Program-made: the position numbers and the translations under genes
The notes under the pieces: generated by a model
The model's input: the letters and a program-made list of their open reading frames with translations, nothing else
Database searches by the model: none
What the model was told of the DNA's origin: nothing
Assembly: GCA_026993705.1 (NCBI GenBank)
Contig: JALWSJ010000068.1
Location: 1-8,361 of the forward strand
Direction of reading: 5' to 3'
Origin: Flavobacteriales bacterium
GTDB lineage: Bacteria; Bacteroidota; Bacteroidia; Flavobacteriales_D; Parvicellaceae
DNA: 8,361 nt
Shown: piece by piece, positions 1 through 7,704 of the stretch
Position numbering within the stretch: position 1 is the stretch's first letter
How the letters are laid out: each line of letters starts with the position of its first letter

Positions 1-26
1 GACAAATAGTAACAGTATGTATGTTC

Positions 27-72
27 TGTACCTAATCCTAACATAAATTTCTATTTTTTTTGTTTAGGTACA
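27..72. repeat. 9-bp inverted repeat at the left edge
   Basis: TGTACCTAA (27-35) pairs with TTAGGTACA (64-72) across a 28-base loop that includes an 8-T run. This could be a weak hairpin or a binding site. It has no visible link to a gene in this window. Confidence 0.25.
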
Positions 73-123
73 AAAGTCAGTGTATTTTAATCATCTTACA
101 AGACGTACTTCACCGTACGCTTA

Positions 124-237
124 CGCTTGCTTGCTGTTGCAAGCAAAAAAAAGCGAGTAGTGATAGCCCGACCCAAAAACAAAAAAAGTGCGTTCTCAAT
201 AAGAGAATGCACTTTTTTTGTTTTTGGGGAACGCCCA
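124..237 (-). repeat. Hairpin-centred intergenic repeat, copy A
   Basis: Read on the minus strand, the element starts TGGGCGTTCCCC (237-226), runs through the 26-bp hairpin (172-228) and continues as GGGTCGGGCTATCACTACTC (174-155). A second hairpin follows, with a TTGCTTGC / GCAAGCAA stem (127-134 with 139-146) extended by CGC / GCG around a 6-base bulge. The first conserved base lies next to the OmpA-family stop codon. Copy B at 7957-8106 has nearly the same conserved blocks but an unrelated hairpin sequence. The left boundary given here is the end of the second hairpin and is uncertain. Confidence 0.7.
172..228 (-). terminator. Long hairpin terminator after the OmpA-family operon
   Basis: A 26-bp stem (172-197 with 203-228) closes on a 5-base loop. 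Its only imperfection is the pair 192/208. In a plus-strand transcript this is a tolerated G.U pair; in the minus-strand transcript it is an A.C mismatch. Runs of T in the 3' arm suit intrinsic termination, and the stem begins 11 bases past the stop codon at 240-242. It also forms the variable core of repeat copy A (124-237). Confidence 0.7.
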
Positions 238-239
238 AA

Positions 240-3200
240 TTACATAATGGTTATCACATAAGCTGTTTCATTGGATTGGAATTTGAATTCACATCTTCTG
301 TTTAGCTGTCTGTTATCCGGATTGTCTGTTCCATCAGGATTGGCATTTGGTACTGCCGGGCGAGATTCTCCATACCATTTAATGACTAAATTATCTTCAC
401 TAATTCCCTTTTTGGTTAGGTATTTAAAGGCACTTAATGCTCTCTTTTTTGATAGAGCCATATTATATTCGTCTGTACCTATCCAGTCGGTATGTCCAGA
501 AATTTCAAGGACGAAATCAGGTCTGTCTTTCATATAGTCGTAGAGCTTATCCAAAAACTCTTTTGAAGCAAAACGTAGGAAAAACTTATCGAAATCAAAA
601 TATATCGGATTTAATTTAAAATCAACTTTTTGTACTTCTACTTCATCTACTGTAGTGTTGTCGGTCAGTGCATCGATTGGGTAATCTTCAACTGTTTTCT
701 CTACGGTTTCTTCTACAACTACGACATCAGCAGGTGCTTCTTCCTCTGCTTCTAATTGTAATAAATCTCTGATTATAGTGTAAAACTCGTGGTCTGCAGT
801 ATCTAAAGTTGATAAGTAGCTTTCGTATAATTCATCTTCGTTTTTAACGTTGATTTTATAGACAAAGACTCTATCATCTACAACTTCTGTAACGTTGTCT
901 AATACAAATGCTCCCTTCTCGTTGGCCTTTATTTTTGAAATTACTTTTTTATCGTCTGTAATAAAAATAACTTCTGCATCTGCTATCGGAGTTGACTTCA
1001 CTTCTTTACCATCTTTTATTTCTTTTAGTGTTATGAACCCTTTAACGATTACGCTATTTTCTGCATTATTGGGTTGATTTCCATAATAACTCATTTTTAC
1101 ATCGTTCTCATTTACAAGCAAGCTGTATGACTCGCCTTCTTTTACATTATTAAAAGTAAAGTCTCCTAATTTTCCGGTTTTGGTTGACTCTACTATTTCT
1201 CCTTTACTATTAATTAGGCTTACTTCTACTTCTTTAGTGGTAACTAAGTCATTGTGTAATAGCTTCCCGTCAACTTTTCTTTCTACCTCTGTAACTTCTT
1301 CTTCCTGCACAATTGCCTCTTCAATATCGTCTAACTTAAATTCTTGCATTGCTTCTTTCTTAATATCGAACATTGCGTTATCAAAAACAGCTTCTTGTGC
1401 TACTACATCACCTCCTTTTTTCACATCGTTAAAGTGAACCCTTTGGAATAATTGATACACTTCACATTGTTTTGGTATATAGATGGTATCTCTGAAAGGT
1501 CTTTTTAACTTCCATTCCGGATTGGAAATTTCTAAACGATAACTGTTATTTGGTGGTAAGACCATTAGATACTTTCCGGTTGTTTCATCTGATGTCCACT
1601 GCCCCATTTCCTCACCAGTGTTTAAATCATATGCTGTAATAGTTACTAAAACAGGTGTATTATAATCACCTTGATAGGCAATTCCTCTAATCTCTGTACT
1701 TGCTAATTCATCACAGTCAAAATCAGGAATTGGATCACCATGTTTTATCCATTTTTCTCCATCAGAAATATAAATGATGTCACTTTTCTTATCGTAATAA
1801 ACTGTCCCTCTAGAAGCTATTTCTTTAGGTCGTCCTTTTGATTCTAACATTCCTTTATCTATGTTTTTCCATTGTGTTCCATCATGAACAAACATATCTG
1901 CATTTAAAGTATTTAAGTATAAGTCTCCTGAACGTCCATCTATGGTAGGTTCTCCAACACCTTCTTCTAAACCACCTTTACGGTTAAACCATCTTTTCCC
2001 GTCGCTAACATAGGTGTCTCCAGTTCGTACATTTACGTAAACGGCTCCTTTTTTAGCAACTTTTTCAGGAATCCCACGTCCAATCGTTACATTTCCTTTT
2101 TTTACTCTCCAAGCTCCATATTCAAATACATACGCCTTACCGGATTCTTTATCTACGTAGATGTCTCCACTTTTACCTTTTTTAGTAGGAATCCCACTAC
2201 CATAATCAATACCTCCGCCGTAGTCTGTCCACTTGCCTTCTTCTTTAGCAAACACATTCGCATTATCTGAATTAATATATATATTAGCAGGTATCACATT
2301 ACCATCAGCAGGTACTCCACTTCCAGAAGCTATTCTTCTCTTAGATAACTCCCAGTTATCGTTATTCATCACATAAATATCCCCGGTTTCTTTATCCAAA
2401 TAAAGACTTTTATTTTTAATTTTATAAGCAGGTTTACCAAGACCCGCAAATAGCTGCATGTTTTTCATTGCAGGGGTCGGATAAAACTTATAAATATCAA
2501 CATCCCCATACCCATTAGCTCTACTAGATGAAAAATAACCTACATGCTCAACAGTATCTCTTATGTAAAAAATATCATCACCTCCCGAATTATAATTCAA
2601 ACCAATATTAACGGGAGCAGACCAATGTCCGTTTTCATCAAGTGTTGATTTAAATATATCGTATCCACCTATTGAGGTATGTCCTTGTGAAGCAAAATAC
2701 AAAACCTTACCGTCATCACTTAAATAAGGAGCATCCTCATTTAAAGAAGTGTTAAGATTTGTCATATTAACAGGTTCAGACCAATTTCCATCCCCCTGTA
2801 ACATCGAGTAGTACAAATCTAAACCGCCTTTCCCTCCTTTACGTGAGCTTGAGAAAAAAATGAGTTTCCCGTTTTTAGTGATAAATGCACTAGGCTCTCT
2901 ACCTGATGAGTTAATTGCTTTTAAATCTTGTGGTTTACCATAACGCCCATCGCTTTCTCTTGAAGAAACTAATATACCATTGTTTTGATAAATGTATAAT
3001 TTTTCATCGTTATCCGAAAATCCAATAACCGCATCGTGTTTTTTTGTATTTATTTTAGTGGAGAAGAAATGACCAGCTGAATCAACACTAGTACGTGGAC
3101 TCCATTTTCCGTCTTTCTTAAAACTGATATAAATATCTTCGTATTTTTTGTAATCGCTATAAAGTTTATCTCCTAGGTTTTCACGGTCACGGGCAGTGAA

Positions 3201-3791
3201 CAACAACACATCACTTTTAGAATTTACAACTTGACCATATTCAGCATATCTAGAATTGATATTGCTACCAATATTTTCGGCTGTTATATTATCATTTGGT
3301 GTACTTTCTTGCAAAGCAACACCATTATTACACATTTCTATCAAATGATCTACTTCCAATAGAATAAAAACTCCTTCTTTGTTATTCTTTGTGTAACGTT
3401 TAAAATCATTATAATACTTAATTGCTTCAGAAAAATTATTTAGATATTGATGCGTCTTTCCTAAGTACAAAAATATTTCTGCAATTGTATCCTTATCAGA
3501 ATATGCTAGTGCATTATTGAACAAATCTAGAGCTTTTTCTCTTTGATAATAAGAGTTGTAATAAGCTAACCCATCTTCAAAATAATAAAGTGGGTTAGCA
3601 CTATCCAACTTAATTAAGTTACCATACATGACTTTTGCAGCCTCATAATCTCCTTGCGTCAATTCCTTCCTTGCTTTTTTTAGCAATTTAGTTTCTTCCT
3701 TCGTCTGAGCTTGCACACTGTTAGCTCCTAAAACCAAGAACAGAACCAACAGTTGAATCAAATTTGGTAATCTCATATTTTTTTTAATCAT
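240..3791 (-). CDS. Large exported TPR / PD40-propeller / OmpA-family protein with six internal 40-aa repeats (1183 aa)
   Basis: This is probably a periplasmic or outer-membrane-associated structural protein that anchors to peptidoglycan. Residues 1-29 form a signal peptide ending SVQAQ with no lipobox Cys. TPR-like helices fill about 36-150. PD40 propeller blades run from about 175 to 438, with SSSRKGGKGGLDLY and ASQGHTSIGGYDIF as typical strands. Six 40-residue GDIYV...W repeats occupy 451-690. Beta-sandwich (carboxypeptidase-regulatory-like) segments lie near 691-773, 841-893 and 914-970, followed by an acidic linker (about 1003-1040). The OmpA domain (about 1050-1170) has SGHTD (Asp1102), LSKKRA (Arg1117) and NRR; the Asp-Arg spacing of 15 matches peptidoglycan-binding OmpA domains. 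The domain order resembles PorE of the type IX secretion system, but the repeat block is extra. The start codon abuts the upstream stop codon (TAAATG); Met6 is an alternative start and also leaves a usable signal peptide. The family call is secure; the cellular role is inferred. Confidence 0.9.
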   Translation of the reverse strand: MIKKNMRLPNLIQLLVLFLVLGANSVQAQTKEETKLLKKARKELTQGDYEAAKVMYGNLIKLDSANPLYYFEDGLAYYNSYYQREKALDLFNNALAYSDKDTIAEIFLYLGKTHQYLNNFSEAIKYYNDFKRYTKNNKEGVFILLEVDHLIEMCNNGVALQESTPNDNITAENIGSNINSRYAEYGQVVNSKSDVLLFTARDRENLGDKLYSDYKKYEDIYISFKKDGKWSPRTSVDSAGHFFSTKINTKKHDAVIGFSDNDEKLYIYQNNGILVSSRESDGRYGKPQDLKAINSSGREPSAFITKNGKLIFFSSSRKGGKGGLDLYYSMLQGDGNWSEPVNMTNLNTSLNEDAPYLSDDGKVLYFASQGHTSIGGYDIFKSTLDENGHWSAPVNIGLNYNSGGDDIFYIRDTVEHVGYFSSSRANGYGDVDIYKFYPTPAMKNMQLFAGLGKPAYKIKNKSLYLDKETGDIYVMNNDNWELSKRRIASGSGVPADGNVIPANIYINSDNANVFAKEEGKWTDYGGGIDYGSGIPTKKGKSGDIYVDKESGKAYVFEYGAWRVKKGNVTIGRGIPEKVAKKGAVYVNVRTGDTYVSDGKRWFNRKGGLEEGVGEPTIDGRSGDLYLNTLNADMFVHDGTQWKNIDKGMLESKGRPKEIASRGTVYYDKKSDIIYISDGEKWIKHGDPIPDFDCDELASTEIRGIAYQGDYNTPVLVTITAYDLNTGEEMGQWTSDETTGKYLMVLPPNNSYRLEISNPEWKLKRPFRDTIYIPKQCEVYQLFQRVHFNDVKKGGDVVAQEAVFDNAMFDIKKEAMQEFKLDDIEEAIVQEEEVTEVERKVDGKLLHNDLVTTKEVEVSLINSKGEIVESTKTGKLGDFTFNNVKEGESYSLLVNENDVKMSYYGNQPNNAENSVIVKGFITLKEIKDGKEVKSTPIADAEVIFITDDKKVISKIKANEKGAFVLDNVTEVVDDRVFVYKINVKNEDELYESYLSTLDTADHEFYTIIRDLLQLEAEEEAPADVVVVEETVEKTVEDYPIDALTDNTTVDEVEVQKVDFKLNPIYFDFDKFFLRFASKEFLDKLYDYMKDRPDFVLEISGHTDWIGTDEYNMALSKKRALSAFKYLTKKGISEDNLVIKWYGESRPAVPNANPDGTDNPDNRQLNRRCEFKFQSNETAYVITIM
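1722..2441 (-). repeat. Six tandem 40-codon repeats inside the OmpA-family gene
   Basis: Residues 451-690 of the encoded protein divide into six units, five of them exactly 40 residues long: 451-489, 490-530, 531-570, 571-610, 611-650 and 651-690. The shared pattern is roughly G-x-G-x-P, five to eight residues, G-x-[IVL]-Y-[VLI]-[DN], four residues, then [YF]-V followed by G-x-W. Examples are SGDIYVDKESGKAYV and SGDLYLNTLNADMFV. Units 3-5 are the most regular; units 1, 2 and 6 are more diverged. The pattern resembles short beta-rich modules seen next to collagen-like or tail-fibre segments, in which a strand pair ends in a Trp. I do not recognise it as a named domain. The units are diverged at the DNA level, so the array is old rather than a recent slippage product. 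Confidence 0.8.
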
Positions 3792-6038
3792 TTAGAATGC
3801 CTTGAGCAAAATATACTGGTATTTGGTATATTTATCCTCATTCTTATAGTCCCAGTTGTATTTTGGTCCTTGAACTACAGAATTGACAGACATTAGTTTA
3901 ACTTTCGACAAATCCACTCCATGTTTCTTCAATACATCGAGTAAGACTTTTTTCGCATCTTCACTTCTTAATTTTGCTAATTTCTTATTACTTCCGTATG
4001 TACGAGTCGGAACTGTCGATGCACTTCCTTCAACTTCAACGTTAGCATAACCTCTTTTCGCAATAATATCTTCTACTCCTTTCACAAAAGTGATAAATCG
4101 TTGTTCTTCAGACGCTATACCTTTTTCGTTGTAGCCATAGTACTTTTGAAATTGTACTTTTTGAACATTTACTTCTGTTTTATCAGCTGTTTCCTGTTCA
4201 TCTTTATTCAATTTATCTACAGCTTCTTTGTTTAATGTAACTGTTTCATCCTTTATTGAACCATCAATTTTCAAGTCTTCTTTGGTTAAGTTGTTTTTAT
4301 CTGACTTATCTTTATCTGCTATATTTTCTCCTCCTTGTTGTTTATTTAATTTATCTAAAGCTACACCATCGAGATTAATAACCTTATTAATTTCTTGATA
4401 GCCTGAACCACAAGGAACTTTCAAGTCTGTTTCATAAAAAGTCTTATCATCTCTTGTATATTCTACAAAGTATTCGTGGCAAGGCGTTAAGTTAAACACA
4501 TACGCACCATTTCTTTTGTTAGGCTTATATTCCTTCGGTTCACCTTGTTCTGTTTTATCAGTTACCCAAATGACAATTCCATCAGGAATATTGCCATCTG
4601 TCCCTGCGTCTATGTACCCTTTCAAAATAGCCACTTGTGCTTGTTCTTTTCTTTTTAGGTCAATAGTATAAATATCTTTTTCACCATAACCACCTTTTTT
4701 CGCAGAAGAAAAATACCCTCTTTGTCCGTCAGCAGTAGTTGTGAAGAAAATATCATCCTTTACTGAATTTAACGGATAACCTATATTAAATGGTTCCGAC
4801 CATTTATCCCCTTCTATATTAAGAGAGAAAAAGATGTCAAATCCTCCCATACTTTTTGGTCCATTAGAACTATAATACAATGTTTTTCCATCCGGATGAA
4901 AAAATGGTGCATCTTCATCGTAAGGGGTATTAATTGGTGCTCCAATATTTAATGCTTTACTCCATTCTCCATTTGGCAATTTTACACTTCTATAAATATC
5001 TCTACCGCCTAAACCTCCCGGTCTATCACTTACAAAATAAAGAGTTCTTCCATCTGCTGATATAGTTGCGTGTGTTTCCCAACTATCGGAATTAATATCT
5101 GTAATTTTTTCTCCTTCTCCAATTGGTCTTGGATACCCAAATTTATCACCATCATTCTCTGAAACATAAATATCTCCATTTCCTTTATCTCCTCTGTAAA
5201 TAAACAATAATTGCCCATCTCCTGAAACACTGATTGTAGCTTCGTTATCTCCCGGTTTTCTACTAATTTTACTCAATATTTCAGGCTCCATCCAATCTCC
5301 TGTTTTTAAATTCTTGTAAGAGACATATACATCTTCATAATACTTCCCGTCTTGTGGGCTAAACACACCTGCGTTTGAACTATCTTTTCTTAATCTTCTC
5401 GATGTAAAAAACAAAGCACTTTCATCCATGGTTATTACAGGACTGTATTCATCATATTCTGTATTGATGACATCTCCAATATTTGATATTACAAAATTCT
5501 TTGGATTTCTAAGAAGTTTCTTTGCTACTTGGCATTGAGCTAAGCCTAAATCTGCTTTTGGATGTAAAATATGCCTTGGATGTGCTTTTGATTTGAATAC
5601 ATTATATGTTTCTTCCGCCTTACTTATCTCTTGATTCAAATGATAAGCTTTCGCTAGATAATAATAGGTTTCAATTGGTGCGTTTTTTTCTAGAAATGAA
5701 TAGGGGTCATATTTTTTAGAAATGAAAGGTTCAGTTTCTTGTAGCAAAGGCAATGCTTTTTCCGTTTCATTGGCTATATTTAAATAACATAAACCTGCTT
5801 TGTAATAAACATTTCCATTAGCTTCTCCTTTTGCTATAATATCTTCCCATATTTTAGCGGCATAGACGTATAAATTTTCAGACATTAATCGACTAGCCGT
5901 TTCGAACTTATCCTTAAACGTTGCAGTTTTCAAGGACTTTTCAAGTTTAGCAGGATCAAAATCTTGAGCGACCAGATTGGGGCTAGTGGCTAACAATGTT
6001 GTTAACGCTGTCAAAATGATTAAAATGTAATTTTTCAT
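3792..6038 (-). CDS. Exported TPR / PD40-propeller / CRD protein with degenerate OmpA-like C-terminus, PorE-like (748 aa)
   Basis: The domains are: signal peptide 1-25 (ends NLVAQ, no lipobox Cys); TPR-like helices about 30-175; PD40 propeller about 193-460, with SDRPGGLGGRDIYR, SSNGPKSMGGFDIF and SSAKKGGYGEKDIYT blades; carboxypeptidase-regulatory-like sandwich about 468-555; charged linker 556-624 with DKLNK twice; OmpA-like domain about 625-748. This is the order of PorE, a type IX secretion accessory protein that binds peptidoglycan. The OmpA domain is atypical: GHTD is replaced by GSAS (Ser674 where Asp is expected), the loop to Arg691 is two residues longer, and the terminal NRR motif is missing. 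The start chosen is 6036-6038, because it gives a clean signal peptide and lies about 60 bases below a good promoter. An in-frame ATG at 6093-6095 would sit at the expected transcript start and put 19 extra residues before the signal peptide. It is the first gene of an operon with the 1183-aa paralogue. Confidence 0.88.
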   Translation of the reverse strand: MKNYILIILTALTTLLATSPNLVAQDFDPAKLEKSLKTATFKDKFETASRLMSENLYVYAAKIWEDIIAKGEANGNVYYKAGLCYLNIANETEKALPLLQETEPFISKKYDPYSFLEKNAPIETYYYLAKAYHLNQEISKAEETYNVFKSKAHPRHILHPKADLGLAQCQVAKKLLRNPKNFVISNIGDVINTEYDEYSPVITMDESALFFTSRRLRKDSSNAGVFSPQDGKYYEDVYVSYKNLKTGDWMEPEILSKISRKPGDNEATISVSGDGQLLFIYRGDKGNGDIYVSENDGDKFGYPRPIGEGEKITDINSDSWETHATISADGRTLYFVSDRPGGLGGRDIYRSVKLPNGEWSKALNIGAPINTPYDEDAPFFHPDGKTLYYSSNGPKSMGGFDIFFSLNIEGDKWSEPFNIGYPLNSVKDDIFFTTTADGQRGYFSSAKKGGYGEKDIYTIDLKRKEQAQVAILKGYIDAGTDGNIPDGIVIWVTDKTEQGEPKEYKPNKRNGAYVFNLTPCHEYFVEYTRDDKTFYETDLKVPCGSGYQEINKVINLDGVALDKLNKQQGGENIADKDKSDKNNLTKEDLKIDGSIKDETVTLNKEAVDKLNKDEQETADKTEVNVQKVQFQKYYGYNEKGIASEEQRFITFVKGVEDIIAKRGYANVEVEGSASTVPTRTYGSNKKLAKLRSEDAKKVLLDVLKKHGVDLSKVKLMSVNSVVQGPKYNWDYKNEDKYTKYQYILLKAF

Positions 6039-6103
6039 TATGTTTTGTTTTTGTCCTGTAGTAGTTTTTAAATCAAAAACAGCTACTAAAACCAAATCAG
6101 TTT

Positions 6104-6133
6104 CAAATTTAGAAATTGATTCTACTACTACAA
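6104..6133 (-). promoter_or_regulatory. Bacteroidota-type promoter of the two-gene OmpA-family operon
   Basis: On the minus strand, TTG (6131-6133) is followed after exactly 19 bases by TAAATTTG (6104-6111), an exact TAnnTTTG match. The predicted start near 6098 gives a leader of about 60 bases before the ATG at 6036-6038, and argues against the in-frame ATG at 6093-6095. The leader can form a weak bulged hairpin (GTAG-TTTTT arms, 6061-6086). The promoter lies downstream of the E2 terminator, so the operon is independent of E2. Confidence 0.65.
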
Positions 6134-6259
6134 GAGGTTAAAAAATGTATTATCAACAGTTAATTGTTGTTAACGCTACTTTATTTTATATTTATGGTGT
6201 TCTTTTTCTTTAAAATCAGAGATATTTTTCGACTTAAATTACTCTCCTTTATAAAGAGC

Positions 6260-6291
6260 AAAAACAGCTATCTATTAAGATAGCTGTTTTT
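6260..6291 (-). terminator. Intrinsic terminator of the E2 gene
   Basis: A perfect 14-bp stem (6260-6273 pairing with 6278-6291) with an ATTA loop contains the core ACAGCTATCT and ends in five T residues in either direction. It lies 21 bases after the E2 stop codon. The stem is symmetric, so it could also stop transcription coming from the left. Confidence 0.8.
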
Positions 6292-6312
6292 CAACTCTTA
6301 CATTTTGCTTAA

Positions 6313-7623
6313 TTATAATTCTCGATTGATATCGAATTGTTCCAAATAGTCTGCTACCCGCTTAACGAAACTTCCTCCTAAAGCACCATCGACAATTCGG
6401 TGGTCATAAGAATGAGACAGGAACATCATGTGCCTGATGCCAATTGTATCTCCTTGAGGGGTTTCTATTACTGCCGGTTTTTTACGAATTGCTCCTAATG
6501 CTAAAATAGCACTTTGAGGTTGATTTATAATTGGTGTTCCCATTACGTTACCGAAAGTACCTACATTCGTAACGGTATAAGTTCCGCCTTGAATTTCATC
6601 CGGGGTTAGCTTATTATTTCTAGCGTGATTGGCTAACTTATTCACTTGTTTAGCTAAACCAGTTAGGTTATATTGGTCAGCATTGTGAATAACAGGTACG
6701 ATTAAATTTCCGCTAGGAAGTGCTGTTGCCATTCCTAAGTTAATGTCTTTTCTTATGATAACGTTGTGTCCATCAAGTGAAGAGTTTACTAAAGGAAAAT
6801 CTTTTAAGGCTTTAATTACCGCCTCCATAAAGATAGGCGTAAACGTAAGTTTTTCTCCTTCGCGTTTTAGGAACTCATCTTTATGTTTATTTCTCCACAT
6901 TACGATATTGGTAACGTCTGCCTCTACAAAAGAAGTAACGTGAGGAGATGTTTGTACTGAATCTACCATGTGTTCAGCTATCATCTTCCTCATTCTATCC
7001 ATCTCAACGATTTCATCGTTTGGATTTACTTTGATAACCGGAGCTTTTTTAGGCTTTGGAGCAGGTGAACTTGCAGGTGTAGCTACAGCTTTTGGCTGTG
7101 GTTTCACTTCCGGCTGCGATTTACGTTGCTCTACATAGACTAAAATATCTTTTTTAGTAACGCGATCTCCTTGCCCTGTTCCTTTTATTTGCTCCAACTC
7201 GCTCATTGACACCCCTTCTTTTTCGGCAATACTTCTTACCAAAGGAGAATAAAACTGTCCATCAGCACCGTTTTTGTTAATCAATGTTGAAGCTTCGTTA
7301 CTTTGAGTTAACGGAGCAGTTAATTCTTCAACAACTTTATCTTCTTGTTTAGATGCTTGTACCGAAACAACTGTTTCTTCTCCATCTACACCTATAATTG
7401 CAAATATAGCTCCCACTTCCACAACATCTCCCTCATTATATTTTTTTTCTACCAAAATCCCTGAAGCAGGTGCAGGAACTTCCGAATCTACTTTATCGGT
7501 AGCAATTTCTACTATTGGTTCGTCTTCTTCTATTTTGTCTCCAACCTCTTTTAACCAAGTAGTAATGGTTGCTTCCGCAACACTTTCCCCCATTTTGGGT
7601 AATAAAACTTCAACGTTTGCCAT
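6313..7623 (-). CDS. 2-oxo acid dehydrogenase complex E2: dihydrolipoamide acyltransferase, probably branched-chain type (436 aa)
   Basis: This cytoplasmic core enzyme moves the acyl group from lipoamide to CoA in a 2-oxo acid dehydrogenase complex. A lipoyl domain spans about 1-78, with MGESVAEATITTWLKEVGD and the lipoylated Lys44 in ATDKVDSEV. A peripheral-subunit-binding domain (about 124-162, YSPLVRSIAEKEGV...GQGDRVTKKDI) docks E1 or E3. A Pro/Ala/Lys linker (about 168-198) leads to the catalytic domain (about 205-430), whose active site DHRIVDG carries His408 and Asp412. Length and single lipoyl domain fit a normal intact E2. The sequence matches the third, PdhC/SucB-distinct E2 type I know from flavobacteria, usually annotated as branched-chain E2, but substrate cannot be fixed from sequence alone. 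No E1 or E3 gene is adjacent. It has its own promoter and terminator, so it appears monocistronic. The ATG at 7621-7623 is preceded by an A-rich leader without Shine-Dalgarno sequence. Confidence 0.95.
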   Translation of the reverse strand: MANVEVLLPKMGESVAEATITTWLKEVGDKIEEDEPIVEIATDKVDSEVPAPASGILVEKKYNEGDVVEVGAIFAIIGVDGEETVVSVQASKQEDKVVEELTAPLTQSNEASTLINKNGADGQFYSPLVRSIAEKEGVSMSELEQIKGTGQGDRVTKKDILVYVEQRKSQPEVKPQPKAVATPASSPAPKPKKAPVIKVNPNDEIVEMDRMRKMIAEHMVDSVQTSPHVTSFVEADVTNIVMWRNKHKDEFLKREGEKLTFTPIFMEAVIKALKDFPLVNSSLDGHNVIIRKDINLGMATALPSGNLIVPVIHNADQYNLTGLAKQVNKLANHARNNKLTPDEIQGGTYTVTNVGTFGNVMGTPIINQPQSAILALGAIRKKPAVIETPQGDTIGIRHMMFLSHSYDHRIVDGALGGSFVKRVADYLEQFDINREL

Positions 7624-7663
7624 TTTTATTTAACTGTTTGTTCGATATTCTGTTTCTTTCGGA

Positions 7664-7693
7664 CAAAAGTAAGCATTTTTTAAGATTTTACAA
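7664..7693 (-). promoter_or_regulatory. Bacteroidota-type promoter of the E2 gene
   Basis: On the minus strand, TTG (7691-7693) is followed after 19 bases by TACTTTTG (7664-7671). This is an exact match to the Bacteroidota -33 / -7 arrangement (TTG, about 19 bases, TAnnTTTG). It predicts a transcript start near 7658 and a leader of about 36 bases before the ATG at 7621-7623. A 13-bp direct repeat overlaps it (see 7671-7704). Confidence 0.65.
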
Positions 7694-7704
7694 GCATTTT
7701 TTAA
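7671..7704. repeat. Two 13-bp direct repeats, 21 bp apart, over the E2 promoter
   Basis: AAGCATTTTTTAA occurs at 7671-7683 and again at 7692-7704 (plus strand). The two copies start 21 bp apart, about two helical turns. One lies immediately upstream of the -7 box, and its first base is shared with the box. The other covers the -33 TTG and bases upstream. This arrangement suits paired binding sites of a regulator, but the repeat is AT-rich and chance is possible. Confidence 0.45.

Noticed and set aside
60..305. 81-codon open frame on the plus strand
   Set aside because: It spans repeat copy A, including the long terminator hairpin, and runs into the antisense of the OmpA-family gene; no protein features.
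1722..2441. CRISPR or DNA-level tandem array
   Set aside because: The periodicity is in the protein (40 residues); the DNA units are diverged and have no constant repeat with spacers.
6093..6095. Upstream ATG as start of the 748-aa gene
   Set aside because: It would place 19 residues before the signal peptide and sits almost on the predicted transcript start.
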